A stretch of 64,000 bases of DNA from Chiridota heheva (Eukaryota; Echinodermata; Holothuroidea; Apodida; Chiridotidae), in the NCBI GenBank assembly GCA_020152595.1, contig JAIGNY010004521.1, positions 30,001-94,000 of the forward strand, in the 5' to 3' direction. The number at the start of each line of letters is the position of its first letter. The first letter of the stretch is position 1. Shown here in pieces: positions 27,691 to 39,519 of the stretch. The notes beneath the pieces were generated by a model. It made no database searches, was not told the origin of the DNA, and worked only from the letters and a program-made list of their open reading frames with translations. The translations under genes were made by a program, and so were the position numbers.

Positions 27691-28496
27691 CTTGGCATGT
27701 GGTTATGTATCATCTGGATTTTAGTTGTGATGGCATGTGGGTCATGCAAGTGGTGGAATGACATACATTATCTGGTTTTCAGGTGTGATAGCATGAAGTA
27801 TAGGCATGGGATGACATTTGGGACAGGTTGTGATGGAATGTGGGACAGTCTGGAATATGCATTATTAGCGGTGAGGGGATTTGTATCGCTTCTAATGTCT
27901 AGTTTGCCATACGTTAAGCAATATTGTTTCGCCTTATTTTGCTTTAATGTTACGGTTACATTTTTCATGTTGCTTGACTTTGCTTGACAAACATATTTTA
28001 TTTAATTGGAAGTTGTATCACAATCCAGGACGTAGTTCTGGGAATGTGTAAGAGTTGGGGAGGGTACAGGTTGGGAAGGGAGCTTAATGACATTCTTTCA
28101 TTGACATTGGCAAATTACGGCCTCTCCTTTCTTTGTTGTTTAATTGATAAAACTCAAATAAGTGTTAGGATTATAAAGACTGCTAGCTTTTACATGTTTT
28201 CTGAGTTACTGCATGGGTGAGGTAACCTTGAGCTTTTTTTGTCTTAAAATATCTCTATGAAAACTCAAGTTAGTTTGAAGCTTGTAGTAAAATATTGTGA
28301 CAATTAACAAAGCAAATGAAAATGTAGGTGCATCTTTCAAAGCTCAAGTAATTTGAAATCATTTGCCCCTGCTACCCTATTTCTGTATATACTTCCCTCA
28401 ATAGGCCCATTCTCTATACTAGCTTTGAATAGTCGACGACAGTTCTTGTTTAAACGGGGTGGTTGCAGGACTCGCGATAGCAGCCTGTTAAAATGA

Positions 28497-28745
28497 ACGT
28501 CGCAGAAACAAACAAAAAAACCTAGTAGAAATCCCCCAAAGAAGTCGTAGAAACAAAAAATAAAAGTCGCAGATCCAAAAATAAGTCGCAGAAACAAAAC
28601 AATTAAGTCATATAAACAAAAAAATGTAGCAGAAACAGACAAACGCTGCAGAAAGTAAAAAGTTGCAGAAACAAAAAAATTGTCGAAGATATAAACAATA
28701 AAAGTTGCAGAAACAATTTTTTTTTGTCGTAGTAAACAAAAGTAC
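28497..28745. repeat. Degenerate minisatellite with 'gtcgcagaaacaaaa' units
   Basis: About a dozen variants of 'gtcgcagaaacaaaaaa' (also 'gtcgtagaaac', 'gtagcagaaac', 'gttgcagaaac') at roughly 20-25 bp spacing. On the minus strand these read as a VSATF-rich frame (28756-28337), which is an artefact. Confidence 0.8.
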
Positions 28746-29344
28746 TTTTTTACCATGATAATGGTCTTCCATATTTATCAGAGCCCCATTGTTTCTCTTT
28801 TTAGCAGTTCAGAATGCATCTGGAGCTGTTATTAGAAATTTTCGAGCGAAAATTTTTCTCAAATTTTATGACCCACGCCCTGCTTGTATTTTACAAATAG
28901 TTTTTCTGTGATAAAAGACTCGTACATTTTTGTAAAATTGTTAGGACAAAAATCAAATCTGCACCCCCCCCCACCCCTCCTCCTCCCCTCCCAATGTAAA
29001 ATATCATCCTACGCCGCTGTATGTGGTATTTGTTACGCAAATCCTTTGCTTTTTAATTATCTTTCATAATTGAGCAAAGGGGTGCAACAAATTATAATCC
29101 AAATTTTGAGTCTTCGCCTTACCCCAATCCAGTTTTAGCATGAGCAGACTTTTTCATCATTTTCAGCGACTAAGATTTGAAGAAAAAAATTAAGACTTAC
29201 TTTGAGCAACCACCCCCACCCTCCCTAGCAGATATACAGGCCAAGAGGGTACTTTTTCCCATCTTTATAGTGAACAGCTTGATAAATCACTTCTTTCACG
29301 AGTTAACACAATTTACCACGTCCATTTAAATTTGTGTATGATTT
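28746..29344. other. Gene-free stretch
   Basis: No gene or repeat could be assigned. A C-rich tract (28961-28991) and a CCACCCCCACCC tract (29211) stand out from AT-rich sequence. Confidence 0.4.
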
Positions 29345-32300
29345 GTTTGATGAAGACTTAACGGTACCACGACAGCGAGGGTCAAATTGTGCCTGAGACG
29401 TTAGATCATTCCAGAGGTAGGAATGAAATAAAATAGGAGGAGTCTGAGATTACGGGGTCTATCAACCAGGAAGCTGGGATAGAGAGGGGAAGTCATAGAG
29501 AGGAGAAGTGCAGTTTGCTAAAAAAGGCAAAAGTAGGTAGGGGGTGGGGGTGGGAGAGGAGGACTAAATATGGTTGTAGAGCGAGGCACGATGAAGGAAG
29601 GAGATCATTTTATCCGAAAGGTTTTTCTGGAAGAAGTCGGCTATGGAGTTGTGAGGGAAGCTTTGGAGAGGTTGAACAAGGGGCAGGCAAGGAGGATGTG
29701 GTGGAGGGGGCAATGGCAATTGTTGCAGAGGAGTGTGGGTAGCGAGTAAGGTGGGAGTGAGTGAGGTGAGTGTGACCTATTCTAAGGCGGGTAATGTGGA
29801 CCTTGTCGATACGGGAGAGATTGTGGATGGTGGGTTTGGTCGGAATGGTGGAGTGCATGTCGTGGAGTTTGTTGTCAATTTGGGAGTCTCATGAGGTTTG
29901 CCAGCAGTCACGAACAAGTGAAGCGATAAGCAATTTGATGTCAAAAAGGGTTTTGGGAAAGGGGGAGGTTGAAGGAAAACTTAGCGGCTGAATCAGCTGT
30001 GTTATTGCCGGGAAGAAAATAATACGTTTCCTGCAAAGGAGGAGGGGGGAAGGGGGGGGAGGAGTTTACAGAGGAAGAGGTGGGATGTGGGGTTATCCCA
30101 TCTAAGATTGAGTAAAGAAGGACAGACTTGCAGTCTGAGAAGATGGCAAAGTGGCTGAGCGGGGAGTACTCAATATAGTTGAGGGCGAGTAGGATGGCCT
30201 TGGCCTCGGCCGAGAAGATGGACAAGTAGTTGGAAAGCCTGCCACTGAGGGTGATATCTTGGATGACGGCAGCAACAGCTGTCTTGTCGCCTTCCTTGGA
30301 GCCATCATTATAGATGGAGGAGTAGTTTGAGAGTTGGTCTTTGATTTAATTGATGAAGAGGTTGGGGTGGATTTGGGTTTTGTGATGAGTGGAGAGGCCC
30401 AGATGAATAGAAGAGAGCGGTGCCCAAGGAGGAAAAGTGGGTTAGGAGAAGGTGCAAAAGTGCGGGATTGATGCCGAGATGGTGGAGGTCGGGTTTGATG
30501 CGTAAGCTGAAGAGAGGGGCAAGGTTTTAGTCCTATTGAAGAGGGTAGAAAAATAAGTGTACCTAATGAGGTTGTATACAGGATTTTGGGTGTTATTGAG
30601 GTCTTTAAAAGCGTAGGAAAGGCTAAGCTTCCCACACCTTAGCAGAAAGGGGGTTCGTTGGCTTCAACGTGAAAGCTGGTGATGGGGGAGGTCCTGTAGG
30701 TACCCAGGCAAAGCCCGGGGCTTCATTTTGGATGGTGTTGATGTGGTTGAGGTAAGAGTTATGAGCAGCACAGTAGACAATATTGCCGTAGTCGAGCTTG
30801 GTATGAATGGTAAGCCTGAAGATTTTGAGGAGAGCCAAGCGGTTCGCACCCCAAGTGGTGTTAGAGAGGAGTCAGAGAATGTTGAGGGAACTGTTGCATT
30901 TCAGTTTCAGGTGGTGATGTGTTGCTTGTAGGTAAGCTTAGGGTCTAGAGTTAGACCCAGGAACTTTGTGTGTTCAACTTTTGGGATGCGATTACCATTG
31001 AGCACAAAGTTCGGGTTGGGGTGGAGGTTGCTGAAATGACAGAAGTGCATGCAGACTGTCTTGTTTTTGGAGAATTTAAAACCGCTATTGTTGCACCAAT
31101 TTTGCAATATGTTTCATGTTGGGGCGAAGGTTGTCCGCGAGAGAGTAGGGGGAAGGATGCTGCTTTGGGAGACGCCCTCTCCTTGGATTAGGATTGGAGA
31201 GCGTGTGGCCAACATGAACTTGGACCTGCCTGGATGAGAGAAAGTTTTGAATAAAGATGTGTAGATGGCCTCTGAGGCCGATGATGTGAAGCTTGCAGGT
31301 AATGCCTTATTTCCATGTAGTGTCGAAAGCTTCTAGAGGTCGAAAAAGATGGCAATGAGGTGTTCCTTTTTTGCAATAGATTTTCGGATAGCGATGTCGA
31401 GCGTGATTAACTGATCCAGGGTATTGCGACGTTTCCAGAAGCCGTTTTGGTAGAGGAGAAGAATCTGTTGGTCTCAAGAAACCAGTTTGGTCTATGGTTA
31501 ATGATCCTTTCCATAATTTTACAGAGACATCAGGGGAGGGCGATGGGTGATAGCTGGAGGGATCGGTAATGTCCTTCTCTGGTTTGGGGAGGGGACGGGA
31601 GTGATGATAGCTCTTCTCCAGATAGGAGGAGAGGAGTGTGAGGACCAAATGTGGTTGAGGATGGTGAGTAGGGTAGCGGTGGCCTTGTTTGGGAGGTATT
31701 TCAGGAACTGGTAGGGGATGTTATCTGGGCCCTTTGAGGTGCAGCCATCATCGTAGATGGCTTAGTTTAATTCAGAAAGGGTGAGAAGGGTGTTGTAGCT
31801 CTTGGAGGGAAAGGTGATACGCCGGGCTTCATCGCGAGCTTTTTTGGTTTTGAAAGCATTGGGAGTAGTTGGCCGAGGACGAGGTGTTGCTGAAAGAAGC
31901 GGCGAGGTGGTTAACGATATCCTTTTTCAGAGTGGGAGTGTTGGTGGTGAGAGAATAGATGAAGTTGTTCCAAGTGTTGGTTTTACTGTCCTTGACAGTG
32001 CGCCTGACTTTGGCACGGCTGATGCGAAAGAGGTTGAGGTTGTTGGTGGTCGGCTTAGTTTTGAAGTTCCTGAAAGCCCTTTTCCTGTTCTTGATGGCGG
32101 TTTTGCAGTCATCAGAGAACCAGGGTTGCGGATGGTTTTGGGAATGGAGCAGGTGGCAATGCTGATAAGGATGTTACTAAAGTTTGACATGGGATCCTCA
32201 CCCTCGAGGAGATGGGGGAGAAGTCAGAGGGTTTCGAAAAAGGGTCAGTTAGCTTTCTTCAGCAGTAATCTTCTAGCTAAAATCAAGGTCGGGAAACAGA

Positions 32301-32610
32301 TAGACAGGTCAGGTGAGGGAGTCTGTGGCAGGGTGAAGGTAGGTCGGGAGTTAGTGTTGAGCAAGGAGAGGCTGTGGTGGTAGTGGTACTGAAGCCCCAC
32401 GAGGGGTTGAAGTTACCAAGAAGGATGAAAGGGGAGGGGAGCTGAAAGAAGAGGTTGTTAGGTCTGGTTGGCTGAACATTGGCGTTAGATATTGCAAAGA
32501 GTGAAGGTTTTGTGGCTCGGGAGATAGAGACACAGATGGCCTGTAGGTCGGTGTTCACATGAATAGGGCTGTGTGGGATATCGTGTCTAACGAGAATAAA
32601 GATGAATTGT
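29345..32610 (-). mobile_element. 5'-truncated LINE with endonuclease, RT and RNase H (dead)
   Basis: Read right to left, it starts inside an APE-type endonuclease ('RHDIPHSPIHVNTDLQAICV', 'SPFILLGNFNPSWGF'). A linker follows ('NRKRAFRNFK', near 32080), then RT segments ('GPDNIPYQFLKYLPNKATAT', near 31710; 'NKTVCMHFCHFSNLHPNPNF', near 31050; 'VEHTKFLGLTLDPKLTYKQH', near 30950; 'KLDYGNIVYCAAHNSYLNHI'), an RNase H piece ('FSAEAKAILLALNYIEYSPL', 'FAIFSDCKSVLLYS'; later 'GNNTADSAAKFSFNLP') and a 'HILLACPLFNL' tail. The 3' end 'ttgtcgtggt'-type sequence with 'catcaaacaaa' lies at 29345-29390 (minus). No YADD box is found between 31200 and 31080, where it is expected; the endonuclease GDFN is GNFN. 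Family resembles jockey/I-type elements with RNase H and matches the copies at 51217-53800. Confidence 0.85.
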
Positions 32611-34319
32611 TGGCTCAATTGTGAATATCGACATCATTGGCAGGGGTCAAAATTTTCATTTTTCGCCACTATTCGATGGAACAGTATTTTCTCAATAATA
32701 CTGTTCCGGATCTGATTTCACTGTTCCAACTTTTTTGCTGAAAACAGGACAAATTCATTTCTTTAAAATAAGCTTAATTTGATTTACAACTTCTTTATCA
32801 TTTGTAGCATCCAGTTGCATACAGTCATACACGTGCAAGCAGCCTTGCATATGTGTATTCATGATTAATTGAGCTGACAATTGCATGCAAGGCGGAAAAA
32901 GCTTTTTCAAACTTAGTTGATAGAACTAGTTTTCATGATAACCTTGTTTGACAACATGCATTTAAAAAAAAAGCAGAGATTAAGTTATTGATCATGCCAC
33001 ATGTTTGTGGAAAGAACACTGTTCCTGCATCAAAAGAAATGTTCTCAGATCAGCGGAACAGTGGGAAATGTAACCATTAATAGGTAATTTTGAATAGTTA
33101 TAAAACTTTAAAGGATTTAGTTCATTGGTCAATCAAATGCATGTTATTTGAGAGAGGACATCAAAACAGATATTAAAAAAAACAAGCGCTCAAATATCTT
33201 ATTACAAAATAGAGATATTAAAAATCTTATTATTTGGGCAAAAACGACTAAAATCAGACTAGTTATAATATCACATCCTCAGATTCCTCAATGACTTTAT
33301 GAAAAAATTTCCTGCAATTTTGTGGTTTAAAACCATTGGATATGTCAGGAAAGAAGCAAAATACAATTTCTTAAGGTTAATTATATTATAATCTACCACT
33401 TGAAGAAAATTTGAGGAAGAATTAATTCAAATTGTAATAATGTTAAAAAGTGACGTAGAAGACTAAAAATACATTAACAATTGATTGTTGGGAAAGTGAT
33501 GATTAGAGCGCTAATCTTCCATAGTAGACTTATTACACCAGTCATTTCTACACAGATAATACAGGACTTAAAACTTCCTTAAGTGAATAAGATATTGAAG
33601 TAGCTTCTTCACCATTTTGTTTCTATTAGTCCTCAAAACAAACTTGATTGATCACTGAATTAATCCATTAAAACTTTCAATACTGAGATGCAAACTGGAT
33701 ACAATTGAATAAAAAAAAAAACCCACACCTATTACTGTGACATAACCTCACAATAATTCAAACTATTATTGCTTTCATTAATACATACATATAAAGGTCA
33801 ATGATCATCCAATATGATTATAAATTCATATTCACCTTAAATAATTACCGTATATTCTCTTCCAATACAAATGACTTTTTATTTCCAAACTATGTTCATT
33901 ATAGAAGCTATTCTATGATATAGAAAGTATTTTGAGCAAGTGAAACCTCTCAGTCTGAAGAACCCCAGTCTCAAGAATACCAAACATATCCAGCTGGGAA
34001 GGTGAAATGCTACCTTGCAGTAAATCAAGCTGAGTAGTTTATTTTATTTTCATAATTTCCATGGAGATGTTTTGATTGCTTTCAATGATCCGCTTTGTGC
34101 AATTAAACAATTCTTTAAGTATACGTAAAAACAAAACCCTCTCTGTTGCACAGGAAATGAAACAAAAACTTCCGCAACTAAATGGCCAAAAGATTTTGGA
34201 TAAACTTTGTGACAAAAGGGCAAATAGGTATTTTTATCATAAGCATGACAAAATTGAGAAGAAAATAATCCTTGGATATTATTGGTTAAGGATTAACAAT
34301 TGACTGACGTGCCGTTCAC
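32611..34319. other. AT-rich gene-free stretch
   Basis: No gene supported. A hairpin 'ggaacagtatt' / 'aatactgttcc' (32678-32707, 11-bp arms, 8-nt loop) lies near its left end, and 'actgttcc' or 'ggaacagt' recurs at 32718, 33018 and 33055. The 75-codon frame at 34076-34303 has a basic composition but no recognisable motif. Confidence 0.45.
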
Positions 34320-34339
34320 ATGTAGTACTCCGTGACCCC

Positions 34340-34590
34340 TGGGGGCCGCGGGCACCATCTATAACATAGCATCAGCACTCTGGAACAACCTTCCAAGTGA
34401 TGTCCGAGACTGTTCAGAGTTGAACACTTTTAAATCTGTATTAAAAACATATCTATTTAAGCTAGCATATAGACTATAACTTCTAATTATATTAATTTAT
34501 ATTATATTTCATGTACAGTGCTTATGAGCATGTGTTTTCTAGATTTTAGCACTATAATATTCCGTATAATAATAATAATAATAATAATGG
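34340..34590 (+). mobile_element. 3' end of a CR1/L2-like LINE
   Basis: Frames give the LINE C-terminus 'ISTLWNNLPSDVRDC' and 'LNTFKSVLKTYLFKLAY'. A 3' UTR ending 'ttagcactataatattc' and an (ATA)n tail at 34567-34590 follow, typical of L2-type 3' ends. It is strongly 5'-truncated. Confidence 0.75.
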
Positions 34591-35128
34591 TGGGAAAACA
34601 TGGAACAGATTTGACATTGACTATGAGTAGGATGGAAAAAAACCAGTTCAATTGATCAATCGAACCGGAAGCACAGGAAAAGAGGGTGCAGAAGAGCAAG
34701 TGGATGGCGGTGCATGTCGTAATGCTGTTGGTAGAACAGGCTAGTTGAGCTTGGCTGTGGTGTTTGACTTTGGTCTCTGACTATGTCTTTAGCCAAGGCT
34801 TGATCTTGCTGGTGCGTCAGATGACCGGCAGCTCTTTGAGTGGTGGTGGACTTTGAGTTGATGGTATCTGGTTGTTGATGGTGACTGAACTAGCTACTGG
34901 TTTAGTGTTAGATGGGGTGGCAATAACTGTGTGGTGTAGCCAGAGTAAGTGGGATGGTGACCACACAGTGTTGCGTTCGTCATTGATTTTTGTTGGGTCC
35001 ATGCTTAACGGTGGAAATTGAGTAATGGTTAACTGTCAGTTTGAATAGCGCCTGATGTTATATGTTTCACTGGTGGAGGCGTCAATACAGATGTGGCAAT
35101 GATGTGATTGGTTGTTTGTGTTTGAGTA
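34591..35128. other. Gene-free stretch
   Basis: No feature could be supported. A minus-strand frame at 35002-34817 is Ser/Thr/Pro-rich without a recognisable domain. It lies downstream of the candidate membrane exon on the same strand but in no demonstrated relation to it. Confidence 0.35.
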
Positions 35129-35276
35129 CTAAATATTGATGTCTTGGTGAGTCGTGGTTTGAGTTTCTTTGGTTCTGGTGATGAACAGGCAGAATATTAT
35201 TGGGAGGAGCAAGGATGCTAAATACAAAAATGGCAAGAGGGTGAAACTCAAGAGGGGGATATTTTCTATGATGTCA
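35129..35276 (-). CDS. Candidate terminal exon with a membrane segment
   Basis: On the minus strand an acceptor-like 'tggtattcttccag' is followed by an open stretch in phase 2 of 48 codons to TAG. It reads 'DIIENIPLL' then a hydrophobic run 'FTLLPFLYLASLLLPIIFCL' and a polar tail 'TRTKETQTTTHQDINI'. That would suit the last exon of a single-pass membrane protein. No partner exon was recognised, so this may be chance. Confidence 0.2.
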
Positions 35277-35804
35277 CTGGAAGAATACCATGGTGAGAAA
35301 CAAAAAAACTATCAATGTGTGTAAAGGTATTCCATAATGTGTTCTTTTGTTTTCAAAACTGAACAGCAATACCACAAATAATCACACGTTTTTCCTAGAA
35401 TCTGCATAGAAACTAGGTCTCCCTTTCATAACAACATAAATACACCACAAGTAATCAAGACAAACATGGATACAGATTGATCACATGATGTAGGGTAAAC
35501 AACTTCATTCACACAAATATGCCCTTCAAACAAAAATAAATATGACAGAAAATAAAATCACTACAACACAAACTAGCTCAAACCAGAGGGAGAAATCCCA
35601 TGTTGTTCCGATGCCAACTTTGGATTGGAAGCAATTAGTATTTTGTTATTGTATTTCTTTAAATGTCATGTTCTTACACTTTTGGTTTATTTATCTTACT
35701 GGAACGTGTACTTTTGTATATTTTGTTTCTTGTTTGTTTAAGTGTTAAGGTTTTTGCCTTTTCTATAAGCCACAATCACAACAACTAATGAAAAAATGTA
35801 TTTG
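35277..35804. other. Gene-free stretch
   Basis: Nothing assignable was seen. The frame at 35542-35748 ends in a hydrophobic stretch but has no motif, conservation or splice context to support it. Confidence 0.35.
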
Positions 35805-36512
35805 GCCAGCTGCCTGACATGAACAATGATGAAGTCAACAGCTTCATACCAAGTATGACATAAATCCGCCTCACGGTTCTTGAGATATCGTGTTTACAAA
35901 CTTGTTAACAAAATTTTACATTAAGCCGCACCTACTAATTAATATTCATTACATCAGCACCATAAACAATAATGCTCATTTACAAACCACAGCACATCCA
36001 TAGCATTCTGACATAAATTCACCTCACGTTTTTGAGATATATGTTTAAAATCTTGTTAACAGAATTTTACATTGAACCCCTCTTACAAAACAATATTCAT
36101 GACATCAGCACCAAAAACAATAGGGATCATCTACAAACCACAACACACCTATATACCACGTATGGCATAAATCCACCTCAAGGATATTGATATTTCGTGT
36201 TTATAAGCTTGTTAACAGAATTTTGCATTTAGCCCCGCCTACAAATTAATATTGCTGACATCAGCATTTAAAACAATAGGGATCATCTACAGACCACAAC
36301 ACGTCCATATATCAAATATGACAAATTTACTTCAAGGATATTAAGAAATCATGTTTATAAGCTTGTGAACAAAATTTTACATTTAGCCCTGCCTACAAAC
36401 TAATATTTATGACATCACCACTTAAAACAATAGTAGGGATCATCTACAGATCACAACACATCCATATATCAAGTATGGCATAAATCCACCTCACAGTTCT
36501 TGAGATATCATG
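35805..36512. repeat. 155-bp satellite, left block
   Basis: 'taaatccrcctcac' or variants recur at 35861, 36014, 36168, 36322 and 36481 (spacing 153-159). Each is followed by 'gagatatcgtgttta', 'ttgttaacaaaattttaca', 'agccccgcctac', 'atgacatcagcac' and 'gggatcat'. The array is interrupted by a LINE and resumes at 37908. Confidence 0.9.
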
Positions 36513-36519
36513 TTACAAG

Positions 36520-37900
36520 TTGTGGAAAGAGCAGTGGCCTGTAGACTCCTACCTTATTTAAGAAATAACTCTTTACTTAAGGATATGCAATCGGCATATA
36601 AACCGTGCCACAGTACTGAAACTGCCATGCTTCGTATCAACTTGGATATACTCAATGCAATGGATAAGAAGAAAATAGTTTTTATAATTTTGTTGGACTT
36701 ATCAGCGGCTTTTGATACAATTGATACTACTAAATTGATCAACAAATTACACCACAATTTTGGAATCTCCGGTACTGCCCTTAATTGGTTTAATTCTTAC
36801 CTTACAAACAGAACTTTTCAAACTGTCATAAATGGTGAATGTTCACCTCGACAACCAGTGAGTCACGGCGTACCACAGGGATCTGTATTAGGTCCTATTT
36901 TGTTCACCTTATATACATCCCAACTTGCTGCAGTCATCAAACACCACAATCTCAGATAACACTTCTATGCCGACAATACTCAGCTATACATATCGTTAAA
37001 ACCTAATCACAACACCATTTCTAATGAATTGAAAAACATTGAGCATTGTTTAGATCACATTTGCAGCTGGATGCACTCTTCAATGCTGTGTCTAAATGAC
37101 AGCAAGACCTGAGTTCATCATGTTTGGATCTCACCACCAACTAAAAATATCCATGTTACCCCTTCTTTTGAATTTGCTTCTCAAACTTTTAAACCGAGTA
37201 ATTAAGTTCATGATCTTGGCATTATCTTAGACTCCAATTTGTCTATGGGAGCTCATGTAAATAATGTATGCAAATCAGCCTTTTTCTATCTGAGAAGCAT
37301 TGCTAAATCAAGAAATATCTCCCGCAACTAGTCCTCACACAACTTATTCACTGTTTCATCACATCGCGACTTGACTATGGCAACTCTCTTCTTTATGGAT
37401 GTTCTTCTTCACTCTTGCACAAACTAAACTTCAACTAGTTCATAACTCAGCTGCCCAGCCTATGTCTAATTCGAGAAAACTGAGCATATCACACCTATCT
37501 TGAAAGACTTACACTGGCTACCTGTTGAAAAAGGTATCATCTTCAAAAATCTCCTTTTTACCTATCGATCTGTTGTTCATTGCACAGCTCCAGTTTATCT
37601 CTCCAATCTCATTTCAAGATATACCCCGAGTCGCTTCCTACGTTCTGGTGGCTCTTGTCAACTATTACAGCCGACAACAAGAATACATTTTGGTGATAAT
37701 TCTTTTTCTGCCTCTGCACCCAAGCTTTGGAATTCAGTGCCTCGCCACCTGAGATTTTCTCCAACACTAGAATCATTTAAAAGACAACTGAAAACTTATC
37801 TTTTTGATCTACATTTTTCGAACAATTAATTTTGTACAGGGCCGTGAACAGATGTTTTTTTCTGGATTTCGGCGCTTAATAAGTTTAGTTTTCATTATTA
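36520..37900 (+). mobile_element. L2/CR1-like LINE inserted in the satellite
   Basis: Frames with several stops give RT motifs: 'QSAYKPCHSTETAMLRI', 'FIILLDLSAAFDTIDTTKL', 'VSHGVPQGSVLGPILFTLYT', 'HFYADNTQLYISL', 'HDLGIILDSNLSM', then 'LKDLHWLPVEKGIIFKNLLF' and the C-terminus 'APKLWNSVPRHLRFSPTLES'. The catalytic YADD reads YADN, so the RT is dead. The 3' end is 'ggcgcttaataag...attatt'. It is flanked by 'ttacaag' (36513-36519 and 37901-37907), a likely 7-bp target-site duplication within the 155-bp satellite unit. Confidence 0.88.
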
Positions 37901-37907
37901 TTACAAG

Positions 37908-38073
37908 ATTGTTCACACAATTTTACATTCAGCCCTGCCTTTTTAATATTCATGACATCAGCACTAAAAACAGAAGGGATCATAAACAGACCACAATACA
38001 TCCATATGCCATGTATGACATCAATCCACTTAGTTCATGAGATATCGTGTTTACAAGCTTCTGTCACAAACAT
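37908..38073. repeat. 155-bp satellite, right block
   Basis: The satellite resumes after the LINE with 'attgttcacacaattttaca', 'cagccctgcct', 'atgacatcagcac', 'tcaatccact' (38021) and 'gagatatcgtgtttacaagc', then passes into a (CATA)n run. Confidence 0.85.
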
Positions 38074-38111
38074 ACATACATACATACATACATACATACA
38101 TACATACATAA
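38074..38111. repeat. (CATA)n microsatellite
   Basis: About nine CATA units directly after the last satellite unit. Confidence 0.95.
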
Positions 38112-39519
38112 ACACCCCAGTGCGACTACATACATGTAGGTTCCTTATGTTATTGCATCAAAACTAAAAAGCATGATTTGAAGGTTTATTACACCCCCTC
38201 CCACACACACCTTTGGTTTTTATGCCAAGGTTGGCTATTGGTACAGAATTAAGCCATACTGTACATTTTAGACAATGATTGGAAAGCATTAGGACTTAAA
38301 TATCTTCTACATTAAATCATTTCTTCATCTTCTGTCATCTAAAATATGATAGATATATCACTTGATGAAGAGAAAGAGCAAGAACTTAAGGTCAATGCTT
38401 AGCCAACTATCACCATCGCAGTTTCAGGGACAATGACCCCTGACCTTGATTCTCCCCTCTAAAAGTGCAAATATCAACTTTAGGAAAGCACTATCAAAGA
38501 CATGATGAAATGTTTTTGAGGACTTAAAGACTATTGATTATTTTCTTTTAATTATCATTTTCTTTTTGTTCTCAAAGGTTTTCTTTATGGTATTTTGTTA
38601 TACACATTTATGTTGTTTCATCAAGAAAATAATTGTGATTCATGTTGAAAATAATGTTTTGGGGAAAACATTTTATAAGTTATTACACTTCAGTTTTCTC
38701 CTTTTCTATGCAGTAATTTACGGATTCGACACAAGACAAAGATCAAAAAATGTATTTTGTTAATTAGAAGATGTATATAATTTGTCTGTTACACATATGT
38801 ATTGTCATTTGCTAGAAATAAATTGTGTCATTGTCATTGATTGTCACCATTTGGTCCTTGGCAATAACACAACATAAGATTGTATCAATATAAGGCAATT
38901 ATGTCACACATAGCAAGCAGGGGTAAAACTTCCATGGAGTAGGATCAGATTTTCTCCATATCACACTTACTCTAAATTGATATTTTGCACCATAATGCAC
39001 CATTTTTCGACACCCTCGGACAAGATTCTTGCATTGTTTAGGTTGATTCTAGCCCTGTTTGACTTGCAACTCTAGCTATGCCACTGCATGCAGGTTCAGA
39101 AATTTTGTCCAATCACATCAACCAATCAAATCCTGCATACTGCCACCCATAAAGCTTTACTAATGTCATCGTTATCTGGGTTATATTCCATCGTCAACTT
39201 TTCCCTTCCCTGTTTGCTGGTTCACCGCTTGCTTGCGTACCCTGCTTCACCTTGTTGCTGCATACTCTGCTTCATGTTGCTTGTTGTGTACTCTGTTTCA
39301 CGTTGCTTGCTGCATATTCTGCGCATTCCATGAAGGTTTGGAGTTCATTGATGCACACTGTCACATCCTCTGCATTGGCTTTCAGACACTTGTTATAGGC
39401 TATGTACTGCCTTGAACACATCTTGTTTATCATTTTAACTGTAGAGCTGAAAAGAGAGATGTGAAATTGTGAACCAACTTAAGGTACCCAAGTAGATTAA
39501 TATTTTACATCCCTTTCTC
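38112..39519. other. Gene-free stretch
   Basis: No gene supported. A small threefold repeat lies at about 39247-39323 ('cttgttgctgcatactctg', 'cttgttgtgtactctg', 'cttgctgcatattctg'). Other frames lack motifs. Confidence 0.45.

Noticed and set aside
27077-27764. Pro/His/Cys-rich MPTHPTCQ-type proteins on the minus strand
   Set aside because: A 17-bp repeat without minus-strand stops opens three frames at once.
29515-32618. Plus-strand open frames over the 29-32 kb region (for example 31802-32383)
   Set aside because: They are antisense shadows of the minus-strand LINE.
34076-34303. 75-codon basic open frame
   Set aside because: No motif, no splice context, no second copy in the window; chance length in AT-rich DNA is plausible.
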